Assembly (NCBI RefSeq): GCF_001911425.1
Contig: NZ_MPPL01000001.1
Location: 5,146,912-5,210,911, forward strand
Source: Mucilaginibacter polytrichastri
GTDB taxonomy: Bacteria; Bacteroidota; Bacteroidia; Sphingobacteriales; Sphingobacteriaceae
Direction of reading: 5' to 3'
DNA: 64,000 bases
Made by a program: the position numbers and the translations under genes. The stretch's first letter is position 1; the number at the start of each line of letters is the position of its first letter. Below, one piece after another: positions 36,643 to 44,727 of this stretch. A model generated the notes under the pieces. It was not told the origin of the DNA. It did not search any database and worked only from the letters and a program-made list of their open reading frames with translations.

Positions 36643-36948
36643 GACAGTGTGATTGATTTATAAAATTTTGGCAATAGTTATCCCCTTAAAGATTTTTTAG
36701 TTCTTTTTTAAATAGTGTATTAAAAATTTGATGATGCCTTGTTTTACTGTAAAAGTATCCGGCTTATCGTGTTATGTTGGTTAGATGTATCCAAAGGCAG
36801 AAAGGTTACAACCAATATTAACTTTTTATTACCGGGATTAAACGTTCTAGCATATCCTGGTAAATAGTAAAGCGCACAGGTGTTTCTTTGCGGCTTATAT
36901 TGAGGCGATTAGGTAGGTAGCCTAAGTTTGTTGGTTAAAAGCACAGAG
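36643..36948. other. intergenic gap, no gene seen
   Basis: About 300 nt upstream of the TonB-receptor gene and downstream of the PspC terminator. It is A+T-rich with no plausible frame. It probably holds the receptor's promoter on the minus strand, but I see neither a TAnnTTTG box nor a clear palindrome. Confidence 0.5.
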
Positions 36949-36988
36949 AAAATAGTAGGCCCGGTAAAAAAATGCCGGGCCTATTATT
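36949..36988 (-). terminator. terminator of the padR-pspC operon
   Basis: AAAATAGTAGGCCCGG / CCGGGCCTATTATTTT stem (one A/T-rich mismatch) immediately after the PspC-gene stop codon. Confidence 0.88.
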
Positions 36989-38623
36989 TTAAAACTTTTT
37001 TACGTTGGTGTTAACCTTTATGGTGTCAGCCTTTAAAGTATCAACTTTACACTGCAAGCCATTATCTGTCATAGTGAATTTGGCGTTAGGTGCATCGGGC
37101 ATTTTATTTATGCTGGTGCAATCATAAATATTAACATGTGTATAGCGGTCTAACGAGCGGTCTATTACCAAAGTAGTGTTCAGTGGTACTTTTAAGGTAA
37201 GTTCAATATCTTCTGCATGCCAGGCACCGGCTTTAATTCGGTGTAGTTTGTAATCAAACATTAATACAGAATCTTTTTGGCTGAAATTATAACGGGTATT
37301 ACGTGCGTTTAATAATGCCCTCTCATAATCAGCCCCTTTTGAACGGTAACGCTCTACCAACACAGGCTGGGCAACATCACTTTTCTCCACATTAATGTTA
37401 ACATTGTTGGGTTCCTGCTCTTCGCCATCTTCATCGTCATTGGTAACAACCAGGCCGTGGAACCGGGATTGTATGTCGAGGCGGGCGCTGTCTTCGGCGG
37501 TAAAAAAACGGGTATTGTCTAATTTAAGATAATAGGTGTTGTTGGCTGTGGGCTTAATGTTAATGGTTTCGTCGAAACTGGCCGATGACCTAAAACCGGC
37601 AGCAACCTTTGTTGAAAAATAAACCAGGATACTGATAGCGCAGATCCAAACAATAATGAGCGTTGAACCTACAGAGCGGTTAATGGTGCGGCTATTGAAA
37701 ACAAGTTTAGCCAATGCCAGTATTAATCCTAAAAGCGGAACAACGGCAACCACAAATGCCGAAATATAGATCCATGCATCATACCTGTAACCAATAATAT
37801 TAAAAGGGAACATAAAATGCAGGTCCTGATGAAAGCCAATAATAGCAACCAGCATAATAACCAGGGCTATTGCCACGCCGAAAAAGCTGAGCATAAACAT
37901 AATGCCTATTAGCTTAAGTATTATTTTGGCAGCCTGCTGAATAAAGGAACCTGTAAATGAAAAGAACTCACGTATAAAATCGCGGAAACGGTATATAAAG
38001 GGTTGGGCTTCTTGGTGCGCATCGGCAATGCGACCGCGTACCGTGTGAAGCTCGGCCTCAAAGTTTTTCTTAAAACCCTGTAAATCCAGCTTTTCGCCCT
38101 TCATGGCCATGCGGTCGGCACGGGTAACAGCCTTGGGCAGTACAATCCACAATACAACGTATAAGAACAGGCCGGTGCCTGCAAATGCTGTTGATAATGC
38201 AAAGGCTAGCCGTATCCAAACAGTTTGAGTATCAAAATAATTGGCAATGCCAGCGCATACGCCCGCTACCAGGTGGTCGTCTGCATCGCGAAATAACCTG
38301 CGTTTTTCTATGCGGCCCGGGTAAGCGTAACCTGCCGATGCATGCCCTTCGGTTGCAGCGCCTTCAAAATCTTCTACTGCGCCCATTTGTTCGATCACAA
38401 AATTTACATCCTGATCTATAATGGCCTGCCGGCCTTCGCGCTGTAGTATTTCTGTAAAAAGTTCGGCAATGCGGTTTTCAATATCTGTGGTTATCTCTAA
38501 ACTGTCTTCAGAGTCAAAAAAGTGCCTTTTTATGCCGGTCATATATTGCTTAAGTATTTCATACGCATACTCTTCGATATGGAATACGGTGCCGTTTATA
38601 TTGATGATGATTGTTTTGTTCAT
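36989..38623 (-). CDS. PspC domain membrane protein
   Basis: 544 residues. The N-terminus holds a short domain (about 1-100, ININGTVFHIEEYAYEILKQY) typical of Bacteroidota PspC proteins. The PspC domain follows (about 108-170: RRLFRDADDHLVAGVCAGIANYF, then a transmembrane helix). Further hydrophobic segments lie at about 225-330, and the C-terminal about 200 residues form a beta-rich, adhesin-like domain. It is an envelope-stress type membrane protein. It lies 25 nt after the padR stop, making a padR-pspC operon, a common pairing in this phylum. Confidence 0.87.
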   Translation of the reverse strand: MNKTIIININGTVFHIEEYAYEILKQYMTGIKRHFFDSEDSLEITTDIENRIAELFTEILQREGRQAIIDQDVNFVIEQMGAVEDFEGAATEGHASAGYAYPGRIEKRRLFRDADDHLVAGVCAGIANYFDTQTVWIRLAFALSTAFAGTGLFLYVVLWIVLPKAVTRADRMAMKGEKLDLQGFKKNFEAELHTVRGRIADAHQEAQPFIYRFRDFIREFFSFTGSFIQQAAKIILKLIGIMFMLSFFGVAIALVIMLVAIIGFHQDLHFMFPFNIIGYRYDAWIYISAFVVAVVPLLGLILALAKLVFNSRTINRSVGSTLIIVWICAISILVYFSTKVAAGFRSSASFDETINIKPTANNTYYLKLDNTRFFTAEDSARLDIQSRFHGLVVTNDDEDGEEQEPNNVNINVEKSDVAQPVLVERYRSKGADYERALLNARNTRYNFSQKDSVLMFDYKLHRIKAGAWHAEDIELTLKVPLNTTLVIDRSLDRYTHVNIYDCTSINKMPDAPNAKFTMTDNGLQCKVDTLKADTIKVNTNVKKF

Positions 38624-38648
38624 GATTGTGTGGTATTATAATAGTTTG

Positions 38649-38984
38649 TTATTGGTTACGCGCATCTATTGAGGTTTGCACGGCAAAGGCCAGTTCTTGC
38701 CAGGTTTTATCCAGTTGTGTTAAAACCACTTTTCCTTCTTCGGATAGCAAGTAATATTTACGGGGTGGCCCCGAGGTTGACTCTACCCAGGTGTAGGTAA
38801 GCAAGCCATTGTTTTTTAAGCGGGTAAGTAAGGGATATAATGTGCCTTCAACTACAAGCAACTGAGCTTTACGCAGTTCTGCAATAATATCTGATGCATA
38901 TAGTTCTCCCTTAGCAATAATAGAAAGTATACAGTACTCCAGTATACCTTTCCGCATTTGGATTTGGGTGTTCTCGATTATCAT
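38649..38984 (-). CDS. PadR family transcriptional regulator
   Basis: 111 residues from ATG 38984 (alternatives at 39020 and 38957). The winged-helix core is GILEYCILSIIAKGELYASD, then LLVVEGTLYPLLTRLKNNGLL and a GPPRKYYLLSEEGK wing. First gene of the padR-pspC unit. The promoter has TATCTTTG at 38989-38996 and TTG at 39018-39020, and an 18-bp palindrome (39008-39025) covers the TTG, so autorepression is likely. The start at 38984 fits this promoter; the longer frame starting at 39020 would begin inside it. Confidence 0.9.
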   Translation of the reverse strand: MIIENTQIQMRKGILEYCILSIIAKGELYASDIIAELRKAQLLVVEGTLYPLLTRLKNNGLLTYTWVESTSGPPRKYYLLSEEGKVVLTQLDKTWQELAFAVQTSIDARNQ

Positions 38985-38988
38985 AATA

Positions 38989-39025
38989 CAAAGATATATG
39001 TTTAAGAATGTATTATGCAATACAT
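38989..39025 (-). promoter_or_regulatory. padR-pspC promoter with overlapping operator
   Basis: Minus strand: TTG (39018-39020), 21 nt, then TATCTTTG (38989-38996), a Bacteroidota promoter. Overlapping it is ATGTATT-ATGC-AATACAT (39008-39025), whose outer ATGT-N10-ACAT matches the known PadR-type operator form ATGT-N8/10-ACAT. Confidence 0.6.
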
Positions 39026-39082
39026 AGTACTAAATATTTTAATTGCACCTTGTCGTATAAGTCATTTTTTTTAATAAATCGA

Positions 39083-39114
39083 TATATTTGATTAAATTTT
39101 TTCAATTAATTGAA
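39083..39114 (+). promoter_or_regulatory. susC1 -7 box and palindrome
   Basis: TATATTTG (39083-39090) fits TAnnTTTG. About ten nt further lies a perfect 14-bp palindrome TTCAATTAATTGAA (39101-39114), at or just after the expected transcription start, where a bound protein could block transcription. No TTG at -33. Confidence 0.4.
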
Positions 39115-39169
39115 CAATACGCGCTACTTTTAGAGTATTAACTATTAACTGATATTATTTATTGAAAAA

Positions 39170-42100
39170 ATGAAAAAACTTTTACTTTTAAGTTTGAGCT
39201 TTCTGCTGATATCTGTAACACAGATATATGCGCAGAACCGTACCGTGACCGGTACGGTGACATCAAAAGATGATGGTTTGCCAATCCCAGGGGCAAGTGT
39301 GAAATTGCAAGGTGCAAAAACCGGCACGATTACCAGTAGTGATGGTAAGTACTCTTTACAAGCAAAACCAGGCGATGTATTGGTATTTAGTTTTATCGGC
39401 TACTCTACAACAAGTAAAACTATTGGTGCATCAGGCACAGTAAACGCTACTTTAACAGTTGATTCAAAACAATTGAGCGAAGTAGTGGTAACCTCGTTCG
39501 GTATCGAGCGTAGCAAAAAGAGCTTAGGTTACAGTACAACCAATATTAGTGCTACTAGTATGACAGCTACCCAAAACACCAACTTTACTAACTCTTTAGA
39601 AGCTAAAGTTCCGGGTGTACAGGTATCTGGTTCTGGTGGTGCATTCACCGGTTCAAGCATTCTGATTCGTGGTAATGTTACATTTACCGGTAACAACCAA
39701 CCGCTGATTGTTGTTGATGGGTTGCCTATTGACAACGGTGGTGGTAACTCGCCATTGCAAAGCGGCCCTAGCGTATCAAACAGAGGTATCGATTTAAACC
39801 CTGAAGATATCGAAACAACCACCGTATTAAAAGGTGCTGCTGCAACGGTACTTTACGGTTCTCGTGCTGCTTCCGGTGCTATCTTAATTACTACCAAAAA
39901 AGGAACTAAAGGTGCAAAAGCACAGATCGAGTATTCAGGTTCTTATGGTATTGGAAACCCAGACCGTTTACCAAATTATCAAAACACTTATGGCCAGGGT
40001 AATAATGGTGTTTACAACAACACTCTTAATACTTCATGGGGGCCAGAAATGAAAGGCCAGTTGGTAACCAACTTTTTTGGTAACCAAGAGGCTTTAGTTG
40101 CCTATCCAAACAATGTTAAAGATTTCTTTGTAACTGCAAAAAACGTACAAAACAATATTAGCTTAAACGGTGGTAATGATAAAACTACTTACCGTGTATC
40201 GTACGGTAATGATTACAACACTTATGTGATTGATAACAACACATTACGCCGTAACAACATTACTGCTAACGTTAGAACTGAAATTACACCAAAGTTGCGT
40301 GTTGGAACTTCTTTTAGTTATATCAACAACATTTCGAGCAGAACCCAACAAGGTAACCAATTATCAAACCCATTATTCCGTGCCTGGTTTACACCAAGGA
40401 GTTATAACCTGCAAGGTTTACCTTATGAAAACGCTGACGGAACTCAAAACTATTATGGTACTACTGATAACCCTTACTGGACTATCAACCACAACAAATA
40501 TCATGATGAAACCAACCGTATTTTAGGTAACGTTGATTTAACTTACGATATTTTAAGCTGGTTAAATGCAGATTTAAAAGTAGGTGAAGATTATTATGGT
40601 ACCAACAACAACTCTATCGATGATATTGGTAATAAAGGTGGTGGTAACACTGGCGGTAGCTCTGTGGGTGTAGGTGGTGTTGGTTTTAACCAAAATACAT
40701 ACCGTAATACTGATGCTTACTTTACTTTAAATGGTACACGTAACTATGGTGATTTTAACTTTGCACTAACATTAGGTAGTGAAATGTTGGATAACTATCA
40801 AAACTATAACCAACAATATGGTTATACATTATCAGTACCTGGTTTTGATAACCTAAGCAATGCGTCTACGTATGTGCCAACCAATGCTTCTTACCACTAC
40901 CGTATATTTGGTGTATTTGGTGACTTTGTAGTTGACTACAAAAAATGGTTAACCTTAAACGTTAAATCACGTAATGACTGGAACTCTACTTTAGCACCAG
41001 GTAAACAATCTATATTTTATCCTGCAGCTGCATTAAGTTTCCTGTTAACAGATGCAATTCCTTCATTGAAATCAAATACTGTTAACCAAATTAAATTACG
41101 TGCCAACTACGGTAGAGTAGGTAAAGGCCCAACAGATTTTCTTTATTCAACATCTAACAGAACTTACCTTGCTGCAGGTTCATCAGATGGTTTTGGTCCA
41201 ACAATCAGCTTCCCTTTTAACGGAACTTCTGGCTTTGGTATCAACACTATAGCAGGCAACCCTAACTTAACGCCTGAGTTTACCACTGAGATTGAGTTTG
41301 GTGGTGAGTTCGGTTTCTTTAATAACCGTTTAACTATCGATGGTTCTTACTACACACGTAAAAGTAAAGACCTTATCTTACAAGTTCCTGTATCTAATGC
41401 ATCTGGTTTAGGCGCATTTACGCAAAACGCAGGTAGTATAAAAACCAATGGTGTGGAGTTTGCTATTAATGGTACCCCGATTAAAAGCCGTGATTTCTCA
41501 TGGAATATCGGAACCACTTTTACACACTTTGTATCAACAGTACAATCTTTAGCTCCGGGTGTAAGTAATATCTTCTTGGGTGGCTTTACAACGCCTAACA
41601 TTCGGTTAGTAGCCGGTGACCAATACGGTCAGATTTACGGTAGTGCTTACCAACGTGATGCTAATGGTCAAATGATCATCGGTGCTAACGGCTTACCTAA
41701 AGTAACTACAGATGTGCAAAAAATTGGTAACCCTAACCCTAAATATATCTTAGGTATCAATAACACATTCGCTTACAAAGGTATTAACCTTTACTTCCTG
41801 TTTGATATTAAAAAAGGCGGCGATCTTTATTCAAGAAACTATGCCGACGTACAACGTAACGGTGTTGCAGCTGAAACGGCTACTTACCCACGTTTTAACG
41901 CAGATGGTTCTGTTAACAAACCATACATTTTCCAAGGTGTGTTAGCTAACGGCCAGGCCAATACTACTTATGTTTCTGCACAAAATTATTATGGTAACTC
42001 AGGTAAATATGTAGCAGCAGAAGGTTATATCTATGATACTTCATGGTTCCGGTTACGTGAGCTAAACCTTTCATACAGCTTACCTAAAGGCATGTTAGAC

Positions 42101-42283
42101 CACTCTCCATTTGGCAGGGCTTCTATTGGTGTTTACGGTCGTAACCTGTTCCTGATCACTCCGCATTTCCGTCACTTCGATCCGGAGCAAAATGCATTGG
42201 GTATCAACAACGCACAAGGTTTAGAATTTAACTCATTGCCAAGTTTAAGAGAAATAGGCGTCAACTTACGTTTTACACTTTAA
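39170..42283 (+). CDS. SusC/RagA family TonB-linked outer-membrane protein
   Basis: 1037 residues. Signal peptide (through IYAQ), carboxypeptidase-regulatory-like domain (about 22-100: TVTGTVTSKDDGLPIPGASV), TonB plug (about 115-220, with PLIVVDGLPIDN and the TTVLKGAAATVLYGSRA segment), then a 22-strand-type barrel. SusC proteins import oligosaccharides or other large ligands with a SusD lipoprotein lid. The SusD-like partner begins 23 nt downstream. No glycoside hydrolase, sulfatase or peptidase gene lies alongside, so the ligand cannot be read from the context. Confidence 0.95.
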   Translation: MKKLLLLSLSFLLISVTQIYAQNRTVTGTVTSKDDGLPIPGASVKLQGAKTGTITSSDGKYSLQAKPGDVLVFSFIGYSTTSKTIGASGTVNATLTVDSKQLSEVVVTSFGIERSKKSLGYSTTNISATSMTATQNTNFTNSLEAKVPGVQVSGSGGAFTGSSILIRGNVTFTGNNQPLIVVDGLPIDNGGGNSPLQSGPSVSNRGIDLNPEDIETTTVLKGAAATVLYGSRAASGAILITTKKGTKGAKAQIEYSGSYGIGNPDRLPNYQNTYGQGNNGVYNNTLNTSWGPEMKGQLVTNFFGNQEALVAYPNNVKDFFVTAKNVQNNISLNGGNDKTTYRVSYGNDYNTYVIDNNTLRRNNITANVRTEITPKLRVGTSFSYINNISSRTQQGNQLSNPLFRAWFTPRSYNLQGLPYENADGTQNYYGTTDNPYWTINHNKYHDETNRILGNVDLTYDILSWLNADLKVGEDYYGTNNNSIDDIGNKGGGNTGGSSVGVGGVGFNQNTYRNTDAYFTLNGTRNYGDFNFALTLGSEMLDNYQNYNQQYGYTLSVPGFDNLSNASTYVPTNASYHYRIFGVFGDFVVDYKKWLTLNVKSRNDWNSTLAPGKQSIFYPAAALSFLLTDAIPSLKSNTVNQIKLRANYGRVGKGPTDFLYSTSNRTYLAAGSSDGFGPTISFPFNGTSGFGINTIAGNPNLTPEFTTEIEFGGEFGFFNNRLTIDGSYYTRKSKDLILQVPVSNASGLGAFTQNAGSIKTNGVEFAINGTPIKSRDFSWNIGTTFTHFVSTVQSLAPGVSNIFLGGFTTPNIRLVAGDQYGQIYGSAYQRDANGQMIIGANGLPKVTTDVQKIGNPNPKYILGINNTFAYKGINLYFLFDIKKGGDLYSRNYADVQRNGVAAETATYPRFNADGSVNKPYIFQGVLANGQANTTYVSAQNYYGNSGKYVAAEGYIYDTSWFRLRELNLSYSLPKGMLDHSPFGRASIGVYGRNLFLITPHFRHFDPEQNALGINNAQGLEFNSLPSLREIGVNLRFTL

Positions 42284-42305
42284 TTCTCCCTTTAAAAAGA
42301 TTAAC

Positions 42306-43715
42306 ATGAAAATATATAAATATTCAGCTCTTGTTATCGCTGCAACAGCCTTACTAGCAAGTAGCTCATGCAAAAAAGCATTAGATATAAACACCAGCCC
42401 AAACAGACCTGCCGACGTGCCAATTGCTACATTATATACAGGTGCTGCTGTTAACGTAGGTTTTACTGCCGGTAGCGATCTAAGCCGTTACAGTTCAATT
42501 ATTATGCAGCAATTTGCCGGTGCAAGTTCTGGTGGTTTAACCCAAACTCAGCAATACGGTCAGTATTTGATCCAGCCCACAGATTTAAATAACCTTTGGT
42601 CGTCATTTTACTCGAATACTTTAGTAAACCTTGACCTGGTTGTTCAAAAAGCAGGTACAACCAGCCCGCACTACTCTGGTGTGGCCAAGTTGTTAGAAGC
42701 TTATACTTACAGTATAATGGTTGATACCTGGGGTGATATTCCTTACTCTGAAGCATTAAAGCTTACCGATAACTTACAGCCTCACTATGATAGTGGCCAG
42801 GCTATTTATGCATCATTGCTAACGCAAATTGATGCCGGCATTGCAGAAGTTAGTGCTACAACCTCAACTTCAAGCCCGGATGCAAGCTCTCCCATTTATC
42901 CGAATGATTTCTCGGCATGGGTTAGATTTGGTAACACTTTAAAGCTGCGCTTACTATTGCATGAAGCTAAAAAAATACCTGCTGCTGCAACGGCATTAAC
43001 CGCTTTGTTAAACAGCAATGCTAAATTCCTTGCAAGTAATGCAGATAACTTTAATGGTAACTTTACCAGTACTGCAAACGCACAGAATCCAATTTATCAA
43101 TTTGATCAACAACGTGCAGGTTATATTGTAGCTCACCAAACTATTTTAGGTTTGATGCAAAATGACCCTCGTTTACCTTTTTATTTTAATACCAATAGCA
43201 AGGGTGTATACGCCGGCGCTACTAGTCCGTCTGAATCAGGGGGTGATTATTCTACTTTAGGTACCTATTTAGAAGGCCAGGAAGGTGAAGCGCCTATTCG
43301 AATGCTTACTTTTGCAGAATATAACTTTATCCGTGCAGAAGCGGCCTCACAATACGGAGCCCCTGGCGATGCGCAAACGTTTTACCGGGCTGGTATTACC
43401 GCTTCATTGACTGACGCAGGTGTTGCTGCCGCTGATATTAGTACATATCTTGATACCCATGGTACCTTAGCGGGTACAGCAGCAGCAAAATTGCAGCAAA
43501 TTATTACACAGAAATACATTGCCAATTTTGGTAACGTAAGTGAGCAATGGACCGACTGGAGAAGAACTGGTTATCCAGTACTTATACCTGCATCTGACGC
43601 AGTTACACCCAATATTCCACGTTCATTCTACTATCCTGAAACAGAGATTAGTTTGAACCCTAACGCCAAGCAAAAAGCAAATATGGATGTTAGAGTATTT
43701 TGGGATGCTCAATAA
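42306..43715 (+). CDS. SusD-like nutrient-binding outer-membrane lipoprotein
   Basis: 469 residues. Lipobox LASSSC with Cys22 as the lipidation site. The helical SusD/RagB fold is seen in LLEAYTYSIMVDTWGDIPYSE (TPR region) and the C-terminal FGNVSEQWTDWRRTGYP segment. The sequence is of the SusD-like-2 type, different from the second SusD in this window, so the two pairs are not recent copies. Works with the SusC just upstream. A strong terminator follows. Confidence 0.92.
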   Translation: MKIYKYSALVIAATALLASSSCKKALDINTSPNRPADVPIATLYTGAAVNVGFTAGSDLSRYSSIIMQQFAGASSGGLTQTQQYGQYLIQPTDLNNLWSSFYSNTLVNLDLVVQKAGTTSPHYSGVAKLLEAYTYSIMVDTWGDIPYSEALKLTDNLQPHYDSGQAIYASLLTQIDAGIAEVSATTSTSSPDASSPIYPNDFSAWVRFGNTLKLRLLLHEAKKIPAAATALTALLNSNAKFLASNADNFNGNFTSTANAQNPIYQFDQQRAGYIVAHQTILGLMQNDPRLPFYFNTNSKGVYAGATSPSESGGDYSTLGTYLEGQEGEAPIRMLTFAEYNFIRAEAASQYGAPGDAQTFYRAGITASLTDAGVAAADISTYLDTHGTLAGTAAAKLQQIITQKYIANFGNVSEQWTDWRRTGYPVLIPASDAVTPNIPRSFYYPETEISLNPNAKQKANMDVRVFWDAQ

Positions 43716-43740
43716 ACGTTAAGCTTTTTAGAATATACGG

Positions 43741-43772
43741 AAGCCCCGGTGATTATCACCGGGGCTTTTTAT
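43741..43772 (+). terminator. terminator of the first susCD pair
   Basis: AAGCCCCGGTGAT / ATCACCGGGGCTT stem with 1-nt gap, then a T-run. Confidence 0.9.
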
Positions 43773-44215
43773 TTTTTTTTATATTCATGTTTGATAAACT
43801 TGTTGATGCCGCAATACTCTGTTCCTTGATATATATCGTTGATTAATAATATTCGGATACAGGTTTAATAAAAGCATATAAAATCTATAGATTTTTATCG
43901 AAATGTAAATATTATGCTATTTTCTTGTCATTTTTTAATATAATGTAATTTTAAACTTGATTGAGTATTTTTTTATTGATTATTATAGCATTTTTTCATT
44001 TTTGTAAAAAATTATGCGGTTTATTTATTCGTTTTGTAAGTTATATTTAAAATTTGGGCATATTTTTGATTCCTAGTATTTAGATTTTGACTATTTAAGA
44101 ATACAGATAGCATCTGTATTGCATTTTATTTTAAAAAATAGCGCTAATACAATCAAAATCTTAAATATCACTTAATATAATGTTATATTTTTTTTGTTAA
44201 TTGCAATAATTAGTT
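43773..44215. other. A+T-rich gap before the second susCD pair, with two palindromes
   Basis: No gene seen. It holds a perfect 16-bp palindrome AAAATCTATAGATTTT (43880-43895) and an inverted repeat AATACAGAT-AGC-ATCTGTATT (44100-44120). Either could bind a regulator of the susCD genes. Confidence 0.5.
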
Positions 44216-44256
44216 AATTTTAACAACTTAATTAAACAAACTATTAACGCATGAAA
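44216..44256 (+). repeat. duplicated susC leader, copy 1
   Basis: 41 nt, ending in ATGAAA, matches the sequence at 44687-44727 with one mismatch (T for C in TTAATTAAAC vs TTAACTAAAC). It ends at the start of a 37-codon remnant frame. Confidence 0.8.
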
Positions 44257-44364
44257 GATTTTTTACCTCAATTTAGCTGGTATTTGATTGCTCCGGGATC
44301 AAATACTCCGCTTTATCACCAAGCTATTACTGGTAAGGTTGATAAACTGTTACTACCAGAATAA
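44251..44364 (+). pseudogene. decayed 5' end of a susC-like gene
   Basis: A 37-codon frame starting MKDFLPQFSWYLIAPGSN. Its leader is a 41-nt copy of that of susC2, and the coding part aligns loosely with susC2's first 40 codons: ATGAAA, then FL/FS-W-LI and GSN positions agree, and further on ACTGGTAAGG parallels ACCGGTAAGG. It stops at 44362-44364. It is probably a truncated, strongly diverged duplicate. Alternatively only the leader was copied. The sequence to 44686 shows no more recognisable gene. Confidence 0.5.
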
Positions 44365-44686
44365 AAAAAGTATTAAAAGGCGCAACCCCCCCTTAAGCGC
44401 TTGTAGCATTGCTTTAAGAAAGTACGCTACGCAAGTCAAAAATCTACCATTTCTATTTTCTTTTTTTCTTAAATTTTTCTAATTATTCCTTATAAAGGGT
44501 CTGATAAAAAGTTGTTTTATTAGAATATTGTCATCCTGATTTCGAGACAAACGAATTTTTGGTTTCAAATTTTTAACATGACTTTTAAGTATGCATTGGT
44601 CTTTTGATATTGATACGAATTAGTCATTTTAATTGATTTAGTTTAAATATATAGTAAGATTTTTTTGTTTTTTGTAAAAAAAGTAT

Positions 44687-44727
44687 AATTTTAACAACTT
44701 AACTAAACAAACTATTAACGCATGAAA
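44687..44727 (+). repeat. duplicated susC leader, copy 2 (functional)
   Basis: 41-nt leader directly before and including the first two codons of susC2; partner of 44216-44256. Confidence 0.8.

Noticed and set aside
44288..44482. 64-codon plus-strand frame in the susC gap
   Set aside because: Overlaps the duplicated-leader remnant in another frame; lysine/leucine-rich without start signals.
43773..44721. CRISPR array or small RNA in the long A+T-rich gap
   Set aside because: No regularly spaced repeats; only one duplicated leader and two palindromes.
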